Positions 1-8,419 are shown, counted from the first letter of the stretch. The stretch is 64,000 nucleotides of DNA from Ruegeria faecimaris (GCF_900182615.1 NZ_FXTE01000001.1:1054001-1118000); one strand, 5' to 3'. Translations and numbers: made by a program. Notes: a model not told the origin generated them from the sequence alone.

Positions 1-113
1 TCACCGAACACAATGCGCCCGAACAAGGCTCGATGGTCTTTCTGCAATTCAAACCCGAGCAGTCCCGCGTCTATCGCGACGGCTGGATCGCAACGCAGGA
101 GCGGGCCCAATGA
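1..113 (+). CDS. ABC transporter ATP-binding protein, C-terminal end (partial)
   Basis: The window opens inside this gene; only the last 36 codons are visible, ending in TGA. The tail looks like the terminal beta-strands of the TOBE-type domain found in sugar ABC ATPases of the MalK/UgpC class (ends GWIATQERAQ). It overlaps the next gene by ATGA, so it belongs to the same operon as the two permeases. By position it would be the second ATPase (GlpT-like) of a glycerol importer, because the operon also holds the DUF2160 protein typical of that system. Family membership is inferred from context and a short tail. Confidence 0.6.
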   Translation, partial: TEHNAPEQGSMVFLQFKPEQSRVYRDGWIATQERAQ

Positions 114-973
114 GAACAATAAACCAAAGAGCATGGTTCTTTGTCCTGCCGGTTCTGGCACTGGTTGCGTTCAACGCGCTGGTGCCAATGATGACGGTAG
201 TCAACTACTCGGTGCAGGAGACCTTCGGCAATAACCAGTTCTTCTGGGAAGGGCTGGGATGGTTCGAACAGATCCTGCGCTCCGACCGTTTTCAGGCCGC
301 TTTGGGGCGACAGTTCCTGTTTACCTTCATGATCCTGATCATCGAGGTGCCGCTGGGCATCATTGTTGCCCTGTCGATGCCGCGCAAAGGCTTTTGGGTG
401 CCGGTCTGTCTGGTCCTGATGGCTCTGCCGATGCTCATCCCCTGGAACGTAGTCGGCTCGATGTGGAACATCTTTACCCTGCCAAAAATCGGCCTGCTGG
501 GGTATTTTCTGAATGACGTGCTGGGCATCAATTATGACATGACACAGCAGCCATTGTCGGCCTGGATCACTGTCATCATCATGGATGTCTGGCACTGGAC
601 TTCGCTGGTGGTTCTACTGTGCTATGCGGGCCTGGTTTCGATCCCGGACGCCTATTATCAGGCGGCCAAGATCGACGGTGCAAGCCCGTGGTCAGTGTTC
701 CGGTATATCCAGTTACCCAAGATGAAGACGGTTCTGACAATCGCCATCCTGCTGCGGTTCATGGACAGTTTCAATATCTACACCGAACCCTTCGTTTTGA
801 CTGGCGGGGGTCCCGGAAACTCGACCACCTTACTGTCGATCGATCTTGTAAAGATCGCACTGGGACAGTTCGACCTTGGCCCTGCGGCTGCGATGAGCTT
901 GATCTATTTCGCCATCACACTGCTGGTCTCATGGGTCTTCTACACTCTGATGACAAAGGATGACGCCGAATGA
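110..973 (+). CDS. glpP: ABC sugar/glycerol permease, MalF/UgpA type (GlpP-like)
   Basis: A 287-residue inner-membrane permease of the MalF/UgpA class with about six hydrophobic segments. The cytoplasmic EAA loop that contacts the ATPase is visible near residues 184-203 (YYQAAKIDGASPWSVFRYIQ). The start overlaps the upstream ATPase stop by ATGA, and its own stop overlaps the next permease in the same way, so the three are translationally coupled. The presence of a downstream DUF2160 gene points to the glycerol importer described as GlpSTPQV in rhizobia rather than to a maltose or G3P system. The family call is firm; the substrate is inferred from context. Confidence 0.8.
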   Translation: MRTINQRAWFFVLPVLALVAFNALVPMMTVVNYSVQETFGNNQFFWEGLGWFEQILRSDRFQAALGRQFLFTFMILIIEVPLGIIVALSMPRKGFWVPVCLVLMALPMLIPWNVVGSMWNIFTLPKIGLLGYFLNDVLGINYDMTQQPLSAWITVIIMDVWHWTSLVVLLCYAGLVSIPDAYYQAAKIDGASPWSVFRYIQLPKMKTVLTIAILLRFMDSFNIYTEPFVLTGGGPGNSTTLLSIDLVKIALGQFDLGPAAAMSLIYFAITLLVSWVFYTLMTKDDAE

Positions 974-1767
974 AAAAGCGCTCCCTCATCCCGATCCTCT
1001 ATATCGCGTTCCTGATGTTGCCGATCTATTGGCTAGTGGCGATGTCCTTCAAGACCACGAACGAGATCCTGTCGGGCTTTTCTCTGTTCCCGCAGACCTT
1101 TACGCTGGAAAATTACATCACGATCTTCACAGACCCGACGTGGTATTGGGGCTACATCAACTCGATCACCTATGTGACGCTGAACACGGTACTTTCCGTC
1201 TGTGTAGCCCTGCCAGCGGCCTATGCGTTCTCACGCTATCGGTTCCTAGGGGACAAGCAGTTGTTCTTCTGGCTGCTGACCAACCGGATGGCACCGGCTG
1301 CTGTGTTCGCCTTGCCGTTCTTTCAGCTCTATTCGTCAATTCAGTTGTTTGACACCTATCTGGCGGTGGCGCTGGCGCATACGCTGTTCAACGTGCCGCT
1401 AGCGGTGTGGATTTTGGAAGGGTTCATGCGTGGCATCCCCAAAGAGTTGGACGAAACCGCTTATGTGGACGGGTATTCCTTTCCGCGCTTTTTCGTCACG
1501 ATATTCCTGCCAAATATCAAAGCGGGTGTAGGCGTCGCGGCATTCTTCTGCTTCATGTTCTCATGGGTCGAAATGCTGTTGGCCAAGACTCTGACAGCGG
1601 TCGAGGCCAAACCCATCGCTGCCGTAATGACCCGAACCGCGTCCAGCGCCGGGTACGAATTGGGCCTGCTGGCCGCCGCCGGGACGCTGACCATCATCCC
1701 CGGCGCCATCGTCATCTGGTTTGTCCGCAACTACATCGCGCGTGGTTTCGCGATGGGGCGTGTATGA
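970..1767 (+). CDS. glpQ: ABC sugar/glycerol permease, MalG/UgpE type (GlpQ-like)
   Basis: A 265-residue inner-membrane permease of the MalG class, partner of the preceding permease. The N-terminal segment reads LYIAFLMLPIYWLVAMSFKT, and the ATPase-contact loop is ELDETAYVDGYSFPRFFVTI near residues 160-180. It is coupled to its neighbours by ATGA overlaps at both ends. Together with the upstream permease it would form the membrane channel of a binding-protein-dependent glycerol importer. No substrate-binding gene follows within this window, which is unusual for the glp arrangement. Confidence 0.8.
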   Translation: MKKRSLIPILYIAFLMLPIYWLVAMSFKTTNEILSGFSLFPQTFTLENYITIFTDPTWYWGYINSITYVTLNTVLSVCVALPAAYAFSRYRFLGDKQLFFWLLTNRMAPAAVFALPFFQLYSSIQLFDTYLAVALAHTLFNVPLAVWILEGFMRGIPKELDETAYVDGYSFPRFFVTIFLPNIKAGVGVAAFFCFMFSWVEMLLAKTLTAVEAKPIAAVMTRTASSAGYELGLLAAAGTLTIIPGAIVIWFVRNYIARGFAMGRV

Positions 1768-2180
1768 GGTTCGATATGCGTAAACTGCTTTTGATCCCCT
1801 TTCTGATCCCCGGTTCGGCCTTGGCGCAAGCACAGGCCGGGTGGGGAAGTGTGGGTCAGCCCGAAGAAAAAGAGTTTTCCTGGACCGCGCCCTTGTGGCC
1901 GGATTTCTGGATGGCGTGGACACCGGCGACCCTGGCCGTATTTGTCGGCATCTTTTCAGCCATCGCGCTGATCGGTCTGCTGGAAGGGTTCAAATACCGC
2001 GACGGGATTGAACGGCGCGGCGTTCTGGGCTTGACCACCACATTGGGCGACCGGCTGTTCATCACATTGCTTGGGGCAGCTTACATTTTTCTGGCCTGGT
2101 TAGGGCTAGTCGGGCAACCGGTCTGGACACCGCTGTTCCTGTCCATCGGCTGGGGCGTTTTCGTGTTCTGGAAAGTTTAA
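1764..2180 (+). CDS. DUF2160 small integral membrane protein of the glycerol ABC operon
   Basis: A 138-residue protein that begins at the ATG overlapping the permease stop (ATGA). A second in-frame ATG twelve bases later would give RKLLLIPFLIPGSALAQAQA, a plausible signal or anchor sequence. After a short periplasmic stretch with PLWPDFWMAWTP come three hydrophobic segments. The pattern matches the DUF2160 family, which accompanies glycerol ABC transporters of alphaproteobacteria (GlpU position in Rhizobium). Its biochemical role is not established. It is the last gene of this operon; 47 bases separate it from an unrelated regulator, where a binding-protein gene would be expected. Confidence 0.75.
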   Translation: MRFDMRKLLLIPFLIPGSALAQAQAGWGSVGQPEEKEFSWTAPLWPDFWMAWTPATLAVFVGIFSAIALIGLLEGFKYRDGIERRGVLGLTTTLGDRLFITLLGAAYIFLAWLGLVGQPVWTPLFLSIGWGVFVFWKV

Positions 2181-2227
2181 GCTTTGCGAAACCATCAAAG
2201 GATGCTTGTCTGTCAGGCACAGGTAAA

Positions 2228-2641
2228 ATGACGGCACTGGGATCAATGCGAAAGAAAAAGACGACAAACCTGCTGACCGAGGTCGAACTGGAGTTCATGA
2301 ACGAACTCTGGGCTCTGGGTCAGGGCTCGGTGCGTGATGTACTGGACCGGCTGCCACCAGATCGGAACCTGGCCTATACGTCAGGGGCCACAATCCTTCG
2401 CATTCTTGACGAAAAAGGCTTTGTAGAAAGTCGCAAAAACGGCAAGACCCTGAGTTATACGCCGCTTCTGGAAAAGGATAGGTATCAGGCGCGCTCACTG
2501 CAGAACCTGTCACGAACCTTGTTCGATGACACACCAGCCACGCTGGTTGCACGGTTGGTAGATGACGCCGGTCTGAGCGAGGCAGATCTTGAGGATATTC
2601 GGGCACTGGTAGAGAGGAGACTGCAAAATGACAGCGGTTAA
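2228..2641 (+). CDS. BlaI/MecI/CopY-family transcriptional repressor
   Basis: A 137-residue protein with the winged-helix fold of penicillinase repressors. The N-terminal half has LTEVELEFMNELWALGQGSV followed by the recognition region YTSGATILRILDEKGFVESR, the arrangement seen in BlaI. Such proteins dimerise on palindromic operators and are inactivated by a membrane metallopeptidase, here encoded by the next gene, which overlaps it by 14 bases. No beta-lactamase or penicillin-binding protein gene lies nearby, so the regulon is unknown. An internal ATG at 2249 is an alternative start; the ATG at 2228 is preceded by a weak AGG-containing site. Confidence 0.85.
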   Translation: MTALGSMRKKKTTNLLTEVELEFMNELWALGQGSVRDVLDRLPPDRNLAYTSGATILRILDEKGFVESRKNGKTLSYTPLLEKDRYQARSLQNLSRTLFDDTPATLVARLVDDAGLSEADLEDIRALVERRLQNDSG

Positions 2642-3725
2642 ACCGGTTCTCGACGCATTTCTCGAACTGAATCTGGTTCTTGCCCTAGCAGCGATTGTAT
2701 GGATCGCGGCAAGATACGTGGTTTCAATGACGCAGATGCGACACGGGTTTGTTGCACAGCTGCGCGCATTGAAAATTCTGTGTCTTTGCGTACTGCTCAG
2801 CCCCCTTTTGGCAATCGGGGCTGGTTTGGTCATGGCGATGTATTCCGTTGAAGGCGGGGTCGCCATTGGGGATCTTGCCGTTGCCGCCTATCTGCGTGGC
2901 GATATCGCCATGCCCGCCACCCAGTTCGAGGCCCTGCTCAATACCCGGCAAAGGTGGATCGAACAGACCCTTGCAGGAGAAAACCCGATTATATCGGCAA
3001 TCTTGGTGGTAATGGCGCTCTATTCTGCGGTCTGCATCCTGCGCATTATCCGTGACGGTTTCGCAATCCGAGGCATTGTTCGCTCCAGCTATCTGTGGCG
3101 AAGCTCGGAAAAGGTCGATATCCGCCTGTCCGACCGGGTCACAGTCCCCTTCGCCGTTCGCGGTTTGTGGCGCAGGCATGTGGTATTGCCCAGCCATCTG
3201 CTCAACACCCCCAGCGATATGCGGTTTGCCCTTGCACACGAGCTGCAACATGTAAGGGCTGCCGATGTTGAATGGGAACTGGGGTTCGAGCTTTTGCGGC
3301 CGTTCCTGTTCTGGAACCCGGCATATCTGATTCTCAAGTTTCAATTCGATCGGCTGCGCGAGCTGGCCTGTGATCAATCCGTCGTTTCGCGCCGTGAAAT
3401 CAACGCGGTCGAATACACGTCCTGCCTGCTGAACTATTGCTCCAATTCAGTAATGCGCGGCAGCCCGCGTGTATTGAACGTAGCATTGGTTAAAGGGGGC
3501 AAGGCCAAACGCGTCTTGCGTCAACGTGTGATTGCCCTGGCAGATGCCCCTGCAATCCAACCCACAATGCCCCCTCTGTTCTTTGCCTTAAGCGTGGCTT
3601 TTGCTGTGATATTGGCGTTAGGCGCTGCGTCATTGCAGCCTGTAGACGACTGGAGCCATGACAGGTTGATGTTGTCGACAGTTGTGAACCTTGAACGGTT
3701 GGAAGCCCGCAATCAGGGCAACTGA
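2628..3725 (+). CDS. M56-family (BlaR1/MecR1-type) membrane metallopeptidase
   Basis: A 365-residue membrane protein with the zinc-protease signature HELQH near residue 204, followed by a charged stretch and CDQSVVSRREINAVEY, as in BlaR1 peptidase domains. Hydrophobic segments occur at residues 10-30, about 50-70 and 120-140, with another near the C-terminus (LFFALSVAFAVILALGAASL). There is no penicillin-sensor domain after the last segment, so it is the short sensor-less form common in proteobacteria. It overlaps the BlaI gene by 14 bases, the usual pairing in which the protease relieves repression. The inducing signal cannot be told from sequence. Confidence 0.85.
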   Translation: MTAVKPVLDAFLELNLVLALAAIVWIAARYVVSMTQMRHGFVAQLRALKILCLCVLLSPLLAIGAGLVMAMYSVEGGVAIGDLAVAAYLRGDIAMPATQFEALLNTRQRWIEQTLAGENPIISAILVVMALYSAVCILRIIRDGFAIRGIVRSSYLWRSSEKVDIRLSDRVTVPFAVRGLWRRHVVLPSHLLNTPSDMRFALAHELQHVRAADVEWELGFELLRPFLFWNPAYLILKFQFDRLRELACDQSVVSRREINAVEYTSCLLNYCSNSVMRGSPRVLNVALVKGGKAKRVLRQRVIALADAPAIQPTMPPLFFALSVAFAVILALGAASLQPVDDWSHDRLMLSTVVNLERLEARNQGN

Positions 3726-3830
3726 CCCTTATTCGTGGGAAATATTCTCGAAGGATCTGCAGCGCGACGCACATTCTTGCAGCGAAGCCAATCTGCGTTT
3801 GCAGAAGAAAGAAATCGCAGGTTGCTTGGT

Positions 3831-3880
3831 GAAACAGGCTGAGTGGCGGTGCTGTCTGGCAAATTCGAACCAGTCTCAGT
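3831..3880. repeat. 50-bp sequence shared with the left flank of the IS6 element at 19.4 kb
   Basis: This stretch, containing GAGTGGCGGTGCTG and ATTCGAACCAGTCTCAGT, is repeated with few changes at 19341-19391. In both places it lies just outside the left end of an IS6-type copy. It is absent from the left flank of the third copy at 63084. The rest of 3726-3890 shows no gene or other structure. Whether it is part of an older, longer element or a duplicated target is unresolved. Confidence 0.6.
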
Positions 3881-3889
3881 CTACCTCAG

Positions 3890-4590
3890 AAAGCTAAAAA
3901 TTAGGCGAAACTAAATTGGCTCCACGCCGAAAGGGCGGCAGTTCAACTGAGTTTGAACTTGTCGCGTGAGTAAAGCTACCGTTCATGATTGAAGTGACTA
4001 TGGACGGAAGTGTCGTCTGCGGCAAAATTTTGCAAACATCACATTTGCCGGAGGCAGAGCATCGCACGTTCTTTTCGCCGACGGAAGATGTGAATACTCA
4101 GCAAGATTGTTCTTCCTACGGCCAGTTTCTTGTCCTAACGCATTCCCTATGACTTTCATCGCCGCGTCGTAAGAGTGCAACTTGTCAGTGACGACGAAAC
4201 CCTGACTGGCCCCATCGTTTCATCGCTTTCTTCAAGTGTAAAAGGGCCGCAACACGATCCCGGCGCTTCGTGAAATAGATTTCCAGCACCTCGCCTTCAT
4301 TGTCGGCTACCCGCCACAGGTGATATTGCTTGCCGTTGATCTTCAGCAATAACCATATTTTGATGCCGCTACCAGTTCGCGAAACATCGCATCCGATTTA
4401 TGCGTTTTCGGCTAATTTCTGCGGCACAGATAGGGCCAAACCTATTCAACCAGAATCGAACGTGCACGATGACTGCTAGACGAATGATCTCAGGGTTGGT
4501 TTTGAAGCAGCAAAAAAGTGAGCGTTTTTGTCATCAAGCGAAGCTACGAAACTGCCCTGCCTGTCTCAAGCCAATTTCCCCTGCACCACC
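3890..4590 (-). pseudogene. Decayed IS6-family insertion sequence
   Basis: This gene-free stretch is a diverged, frameshifted copy of the IS6-type element seen at 19405-20177. Matching landmarks occur in the same order and orientation: the GGCTCCACGCC...AAAGGGCGGC left part, GACGGAAG...GGCAAAATTTTGCAAAC, the block around TCCAGCACCTCGCCTTCAT, GACGAATGATCTCAGGG, and a right end with CTGCCCTGCCTGTCTCAAGC. No open frame of useful length survives. Its right end lies only a few bases from the stop codon of the mutarotase-fold gene. It is the oldest of the three IS6 copies judging by divergence. Confidence 0.75.
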
Positions 4591-4593
4591 CGT

Positions 4594-5643
4594 TCAAATG
4601 TTCAGGGCTTGCGGATCGAATGGCACAAGAATCTCCTGATTTTCTGTACCTCGGATCAAAAGTTGGTTTCCCAGAGTTTCAACTGCAATCACCCTGGCTC
4701 CACTACGCCAACGAAGCGCCCCGATGACATGTGTAACCTCAACTTGGCGATCGGGGTTTAGATGAATGACGCCGTGATCGTTCGGGAAACTGTTTTTGAC
4801 ATTTCCCAGGATGGGCGAAGCGGCCCCCTCCTCAACCCCAAGGCAGGAGAAGTGGCGGCTCGACCAAGGAGCATAATATCGACCACCGTTCGAATGCCAC
4901 AACATCGTCATCGGCAAAGCCTGAGCCGATTTAAGCGACAGGAACATGTCGCCCTCCACCGGGCGAGTTACCGCGGTCCAACCCAATTTCTCTTCAGGCG
5001 AATCCAATCCAACAACAAAGTCTTCACTCTGTGGAGACCATGGGTAGTTTGACAGATTCACTTCGCGGTCTTTCCCGGGAAAAGACGCCAACGTTTGGCT
5101 TTCAGCCGGATATCTAAGCGCTGAATAGCCTAAGGCCGGATCAACTTCCTGTTCAACCTTAGGCGTTCTCCAACACTGCTTTCGAGAGGTATGAATGATC
5201 CCACCATTGGGCAAGGATACATTTGCGTGATTTGCAACCGGCATCGTGCCGTCGCCACCAATGAAAGTGTGACGCTGGTAGACGAATGGATGCTCAGGAT
5301 GCAGTGTAATCTCTTTTTGCAGCCTAGCTCCATAGACCGTTCTGTCGAGCTCAGCGCGCAAATAGCTGTCGGTCTTTTCTTCAAGTCTCCAACGAGAATT
5401 AGCTGGCCACCCATGCAGCGGTGATGTCCCCTCAGTTGACCCGAATGGGGCGCAGAAGAAATCACCGCCGAGTTTTTCCAAATGAGGTGCTATACCTTCG
5501 GGCATAACTTCGTCTGTGCCGACCCAAGGTGCGCGATGTAGTGGTGAAATCTCAGCGTCACCGTCGTACACACTGAAACTCTCGATCAACCCCAACTGCA
5601 AATCGAATGAAAGCCGGATGCCTGTTGCGGACAGCTCGATCAC
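4594..5643 (-). CDS. Galactose-mutarotase-fold protein (aldose 1-epimerase-like), function unknown
   Basis: A 349-residue soluble protein, apparently of the beta-sandwich fold of aldose 1-epimerases and related carbohydrate-binding proteins; VYQRHTFIGGDG, NHANVSLPNGG and LSNYPWSPQSED are consistent with that superfamily. No classical epimerase catalytic His/Glu pair could be assigned with confidence. The start is a GTG preceded by AGGAG at good spacing. It is the last gene of a leftward unit lacI - desaturase-fold oxygenase - Rieske - this gene, with 22 bases between it and the Rieske gene, so it should act on the same carbohydrate. It might interconvert anomers or bind the substrate or product of the oxygenase. 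Confidence 0.6.
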   Translation of the reverse strand: MIELSATGIRLSFDLQLGLIESFSVYDGDAEISPLHRAPWVGTDEVMPEGIAPHLEKLGGDFFCAPFGSTEGTSPLHGWPANSRWRLEEKTDSYLRAELDRTVYGARLQKEITLHPEHPFVYQRHTFIGGDGTMPVANHANVSLPNGGIIHTSRKQCWRTPKVEQEVDPALGYSALRYPAESQTLASFPGKDREVNLSNYPWSPQSEDFVVGLDSPEEKLGWTAVTRPVEGDMFLSLKSAQALPMTMLWHSNGGRYYAPWSSRHFSCLGVEEGAASPILGNVKNSFPNDHGVIHLNPDRQVEVTHVIGALRWRSGARVIAVETLGNQLLIRGTENQEILVPFDPQALNI

Positions 5644-5665
5644 AAACCACTCCTAGCCCAAAAAG

Positions 5666-5977
5666 TCATTCCACCAATACCATGACGCGACCATTACCTA
5701 CTCTGGTTTCGTAGGTGCGAAGATCTTCGCATACGGGCGCCCTCAAAGCTTTGCCCGTGCGATAGTCGAATAGCCCATTATGCTTGGGGCACTCTATCTC
5801 GTTGTCCATCACCAGCCCGTCCGACAAGTGCACTTGTTCGTGTGTACAGAGGCCGTCGGTGCAATAGAACTCATTGTCCAAACTGCGAACAATCAAGTAG
5901 GTTTTACCGTCGTGGTCCCAACGAATGAGATCTTCTTCCTCAACATCGTCTACGGCGCATGCGTCAACCCAAGGCAT
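5666..5977 (-). CDS. Rieske [2Fe-2S] ferredoxin (MocE-like)
   Basis: A 103-residue cytosolic ferredoxin with the two Rieske cluster motifs: CTHE near residue 43 (C-X-H) and CPKH near residue 63 (C-X2-H). The length matches stand-alone Rieske ferredoxins such as MocE, which passes electrons to a desaturase-fold oxygenase in rhizopine breakdown. The ATG follows a strong GAGGAGG site and overlaps the oxygenase stop by one base (TAATG), so the two are produced together. No dedicated ferredoxin reductase (MocF counterpart) is present in the window, so a housekeeping reductase is presumably used. Motif call is certain; the MocE assignment rests on the pairing. Confidence 0.85.
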   Translation of the reverse strand: MPWVDACAVDDVEEEDLIRWDHDGKTYLIVRSLDNEFYCTDGLCTHEQVHLSDGLVMDNEIECPKHNGLFDYRTGKALRAPVCEDLRTYETRVGNGRVMVLVE

Positions 5978-7152
5978 TACGTTCCTCCTCGATCACCGAT
6001 TTCTAACCCCGTGTTTCTCTCCGGAACTGCCAAGTGAAAATGTTCCCGATATGGGCGGGCCGTCGGTGGGAGAGACTTTCGTATGGCGTAACTCGGGTCA
6101 ACACGCTGCTTCATGACGGAACCCATCATTTCTTTGTAGCCGTCCCAAATCGAAGTATTCGGCGGCGGCAGATCATCCTTGATCAGATCATGAAGCGCTG
6201 GAAGAGAGTAATACGGAACCATCGGGAACATGTGATGCTCAATATGGTAATTCATGTTCCAGTAAACCCAACGGCTTATCGGGTTCATATAAAGTGTACG
6301 TGAATTTAAACGGTGATCAAGAACGTTCTCCGCAAGCCCTCCATGCTGAAGCAACCCCGTCATTACAAAATGCCAACACCCATAGACCCGAGGACCTCCG
6401 ATTAAGAGTATGAGGATCAGGGATTTCCATGCGGCCCCGGAGACAAGCAAAACAAATGAAATCAACAAGACGGCAACGTAGATTGCAATGTGAATCCGCG
6501 CCCAAAGGACCGCTTTGGGCCATTGGCTTTCCGGAATGTAATCCCGCTCTTCTTGCGACAAGTTCCCCATGGCATTTCGCATTAGAACTTTGAGCGAAGT
6601 CCACGTTTCAACAATCCCCACAAACGCAAGCGCTTTCAGGACGAGGCTGATCGGGTGCATCCACGCTATTTCCGGATCGCGGCCAACAATGAGTGTATCG
6701 GTGTGATGCCGAGCATGGCTCCAGCTCCAATTGACCGGGTTTCGCATAATCTGGAAGGACGCGATGTGGTACACGACGTCGTTCATCCAGCGGGTTCGAA
6801 ACGCCGTTCCGTGTCCGCATTCGTGCCAACGGCTATCGCAGGCCGAACCATACACGACACCGTATGCAAACCAGAAAGGCACGCAAAGCCAGCTACCCCA
6901 GAAGTACAGCCCGCCAGCCGCAAATACAAAGTGCAAAGCGATCCAGATCACTGTGTCACGAATGGCCGGCGCATCCCTGCGCTTCATAAGCGATTTCAGC
7001 TTCTTACGAGGAACATCGCTGTGGTACCATTCCGCGGCCGAAAGACCGTTTTCGATCGCTTGACGCGTATTTACACCAGTCAGGGAATAATCCCGAACAG
7101 TGAGTTCAGAGCCAATGGGTGTGGTCGACTTACTCATTTCCCCTGTCTCCAT
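5977..7152 (-). CDS. Membrane di-iron hydroxylase, fatty-acid-desaturase fold (MocD-like O-demethylase candidate)
   Basis: A 391-residue integral membrane protein with the three histidine boxes of the desaturase/hydroxylase family: HECGHGTAF near residue 125, HARHHTDT near residue 160, and YHIEHHMFPMVPYYS near residue 310. Hydrophobic pairs lie between them. Because it is encoded with a Rieske ferredoxin and a sugar importer rather than lipid genes, a MocD-like role is more likely than fatty-acid desaturation: hydroxylating a methoxy carbon so that the methyl group leaves as formaldehyde. ATG at 7152 has GGGAGG upstream; ATG at 7137 is an alternative. Fold certain, substrate unknown. Confidence 0.8.
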   Translation of the reverse strand: METGEMSKSTTPIGSELTVRDYSLTGVNTRQAIENGLSAAEWYHSDVPRKKLKSLMKRRDAPAIRDTVIWIALHFVFAAGGLYFWGSWLCVPFWFAYGVVYGSACDSRWHECGHGTAFRTRWMNDVVYHIASFQIMRNPVNWSWSHARHHTDTLIVGRDPEIAWMHPISLVLKALAFVGIVETWTSLKVLMRNAMGNLSQEERDYIPESQWPKAVLWARIHIAIYVAVLLISFVLLVSGAAWKSLILILLIGGPRVYGCWHFVMTGLLQHGGLAENVLDHRLNSRTLYMNPISRWVYWNMNYHIEHHMFPMVPYYSLPALHDLIKDDLPPPNTSIWDGYKEMMGSVMKQRVDPSYAIRKSLPPTARPYREHFHLAVPERNTGLEIGDRGGT

Positions 7153-7213
7153 CGCTCACAGCGCCTCCCGCTTCTTTCTAGACTATAGCAAAGGCGCTTG
7201 AATTTTGACTTCG

Positions 7214-8242
7214 CTAATTGGGCGGCGCAGAGCTCGCCCGTGTTACAAGCTCTACGGGAAGCGCTGATTTCATTGGAAGCGCTTTACCAGTGTTCGCCAA
7301 CTGGCCCAGCAAAACCTCTGCCGCACGGCGTCCCAGTTGGTGTCGGTCCTGTCGGATTGTTGTCAGAGCCGGAACATAGGATCCTGACATTTCGATATCG
7401 TCGAAACCAACAACCGAAATGTCACCGGGCACCTTCAACCCACCCGCGACCAGCCCAGAAATCAACCCAAAGGCAACCATATCCGCAGCGCAGAACACCG
7501 CCGTTGGGCGCTCATCCATCGCAAGTATTCGTCTGGCGGCCTCATGTCCGGATTCCAGCGAAAAGTCGCCTCTGATAATCCACTCGGGCCGCGCTGGAAG
7601 CCCCAAGCGTGTCCGTTCTTCGACCACGCCCTTACGCCGAGCGGTCGTCAGAACATTCCCGTCGGGACCGGTAACATGCGCGATTTTTTTGTGGCCCAAA
7701 TCATGCAGGTGCCTGATCGCCAATCGCGCACCTTCGGCGTTGTCGCTGGAAATCACCGGAAAGGCCTCGCCTTCCACCCATTCACACAAAAATACTATGC
7801 GGTTGCCGGCGCCGTATGTGACGCATTGCTGAAGTGCGGTCGAAGGAATGCCACCATCCAAAGAGATTGCGCCATCTATCCGGCCGTCTCGAAAGTACCC
7901 GGCAAGAGTTTCTTCCTGCAGCGGATTGCTTTCGGTATCGGCAATCAGAACTGCATAGTCCGAGCCCGCAAACCCCTCACTGATACCGGCAAGTATGCCC
8001 GAATAGAAAGGTTTGCCGAGGTTGGGAACAAGGATCAGTACGGCCCCCGCCCTTTTCATCCGCAGGTTTCGGGCTGCCTGATTAACGCGATATCCCGTCT
8101 CGCGAATAGCTTCCAAAACAGCAACACGTGTTGATTTTGACACCAGATCGGGATTGGACAGAACACGACTGACAGTGGCTGTCGACACCTGCGAAACACG
8201 TGCGACGTCCTGTATTGTGGCGGGTTTGGGTATCTTGCTCAT
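7214..8242 (-). CDS. LacI-family transcriptional regulator of locus A
   Basis: A 342-residue regulator with an N-terminal helix-turn-helix (TIQDVARVSQVSTATVSRVL) and hinge YRVNQAARNLRMKR, followed by a periplasmic-binding-protein-like sensor domain. It is the first gene of the leftward unit and faces the rightward SDR/Gfo/ABC unit across a 177-bp spacer that contains two LacI-type palindromes. It is therefore the likely repressor of both arms and of itself, released by a sugar or cyclitol taken up by the importer. Family assignment is secure; the effector is unknown. Confidence 0.92.
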   Translation of the reverse strand: MSKIPKPATIQDVARVSQVSTATVSRVLSNPDLVSKSTRVAVLEAIRETGYRVNQAARNLRMKRAGAVLILVPNLGKPFYSGILAGISEGFAGSDYAVLIADTESNPLQEETLAGYFRDGRIDGAISLDGGIPSTALQQCVTYGAGNRIVFLCEWVEGEAFPVISSDNAEGARLAIRHLHDLGHKKIAHVTGPDGNVLTTARRKGVVEERTRLGLPARPEWIIRGDFSLESGHEAARRILAMDERPTAVFCAADMVAFGLISGLVAGGLKVPGDISVVGFDDIEMSGSYVPALTTIRQDRHQLGRRAAEVLLGQLANTGKALPMKSALPVELVTRASSAPPN

Positions 8243-8293
8243 TGCTTGGCAGTCGATTTCTGGCTTGACTCGAATCTCATGTGATGCCGATTA

Positions 8294-8307
8294 TGTAATC
8301 GATTACA
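8294..8307. promoter_or_regulatory. Perfect 14-bp palindromic LacI-type operator (site 1)
   Basis: TGTAATCGATTACA is a perfect palindrome with the central CG typical of LacI-family operators. It lies between the divergent lacI and SDR genes and is nearly identical to site 2, whose centre is 42 bp away (about four helical turns), an arrangement that would place two repressor dimers on the same face of the helix. Confidence 0.85.
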
Positions 8308-8335
8308 CAATTTGGAAAGTAGGTTTTTCCCATAA

Positions 8336-8349
8336 TGTAATCGATTGCA
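8336..8349. promoter_or_regulatory. LacI-type operator (site 2)
   Basis: TGTAATCGATTGCA differs from the perfect palindrome of site 1 at one position. It sits between site 1 and the start of the SDR gene and probably overlaps the rightward promoter. Two sites in one spacer suggest cooperative control of both arms by the adjacent LacI protein. Confidence 0.8.
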
Positions 8350-8419
8350 GTAACGATTTCGCCAAACGAGGGAAACTGATGGCATCCGAATTCAAACGCA
8401 ACAAAAGCCAGGTTCTTTG

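Noticed and set aside
3831-3880. tRNA or tmRNA 3-prime end (GGTTCGAATT followed by GCACCGCCA on the minus strand)
   Set aside because: The position that should be C61 opposite G53 of the T-arm is T in both copies, no acceptor 5-prime strand, D-arm or anticodon arm could be found, and the acceptor stem does not fold. Kept only as a shared repeat.
7198-8134. Rightward open frames opposite the LacI gene
   Set aside because: They lie wholly inside the lacI coding sequence on the other strand, show no family features and lack ribosome-binding sites.
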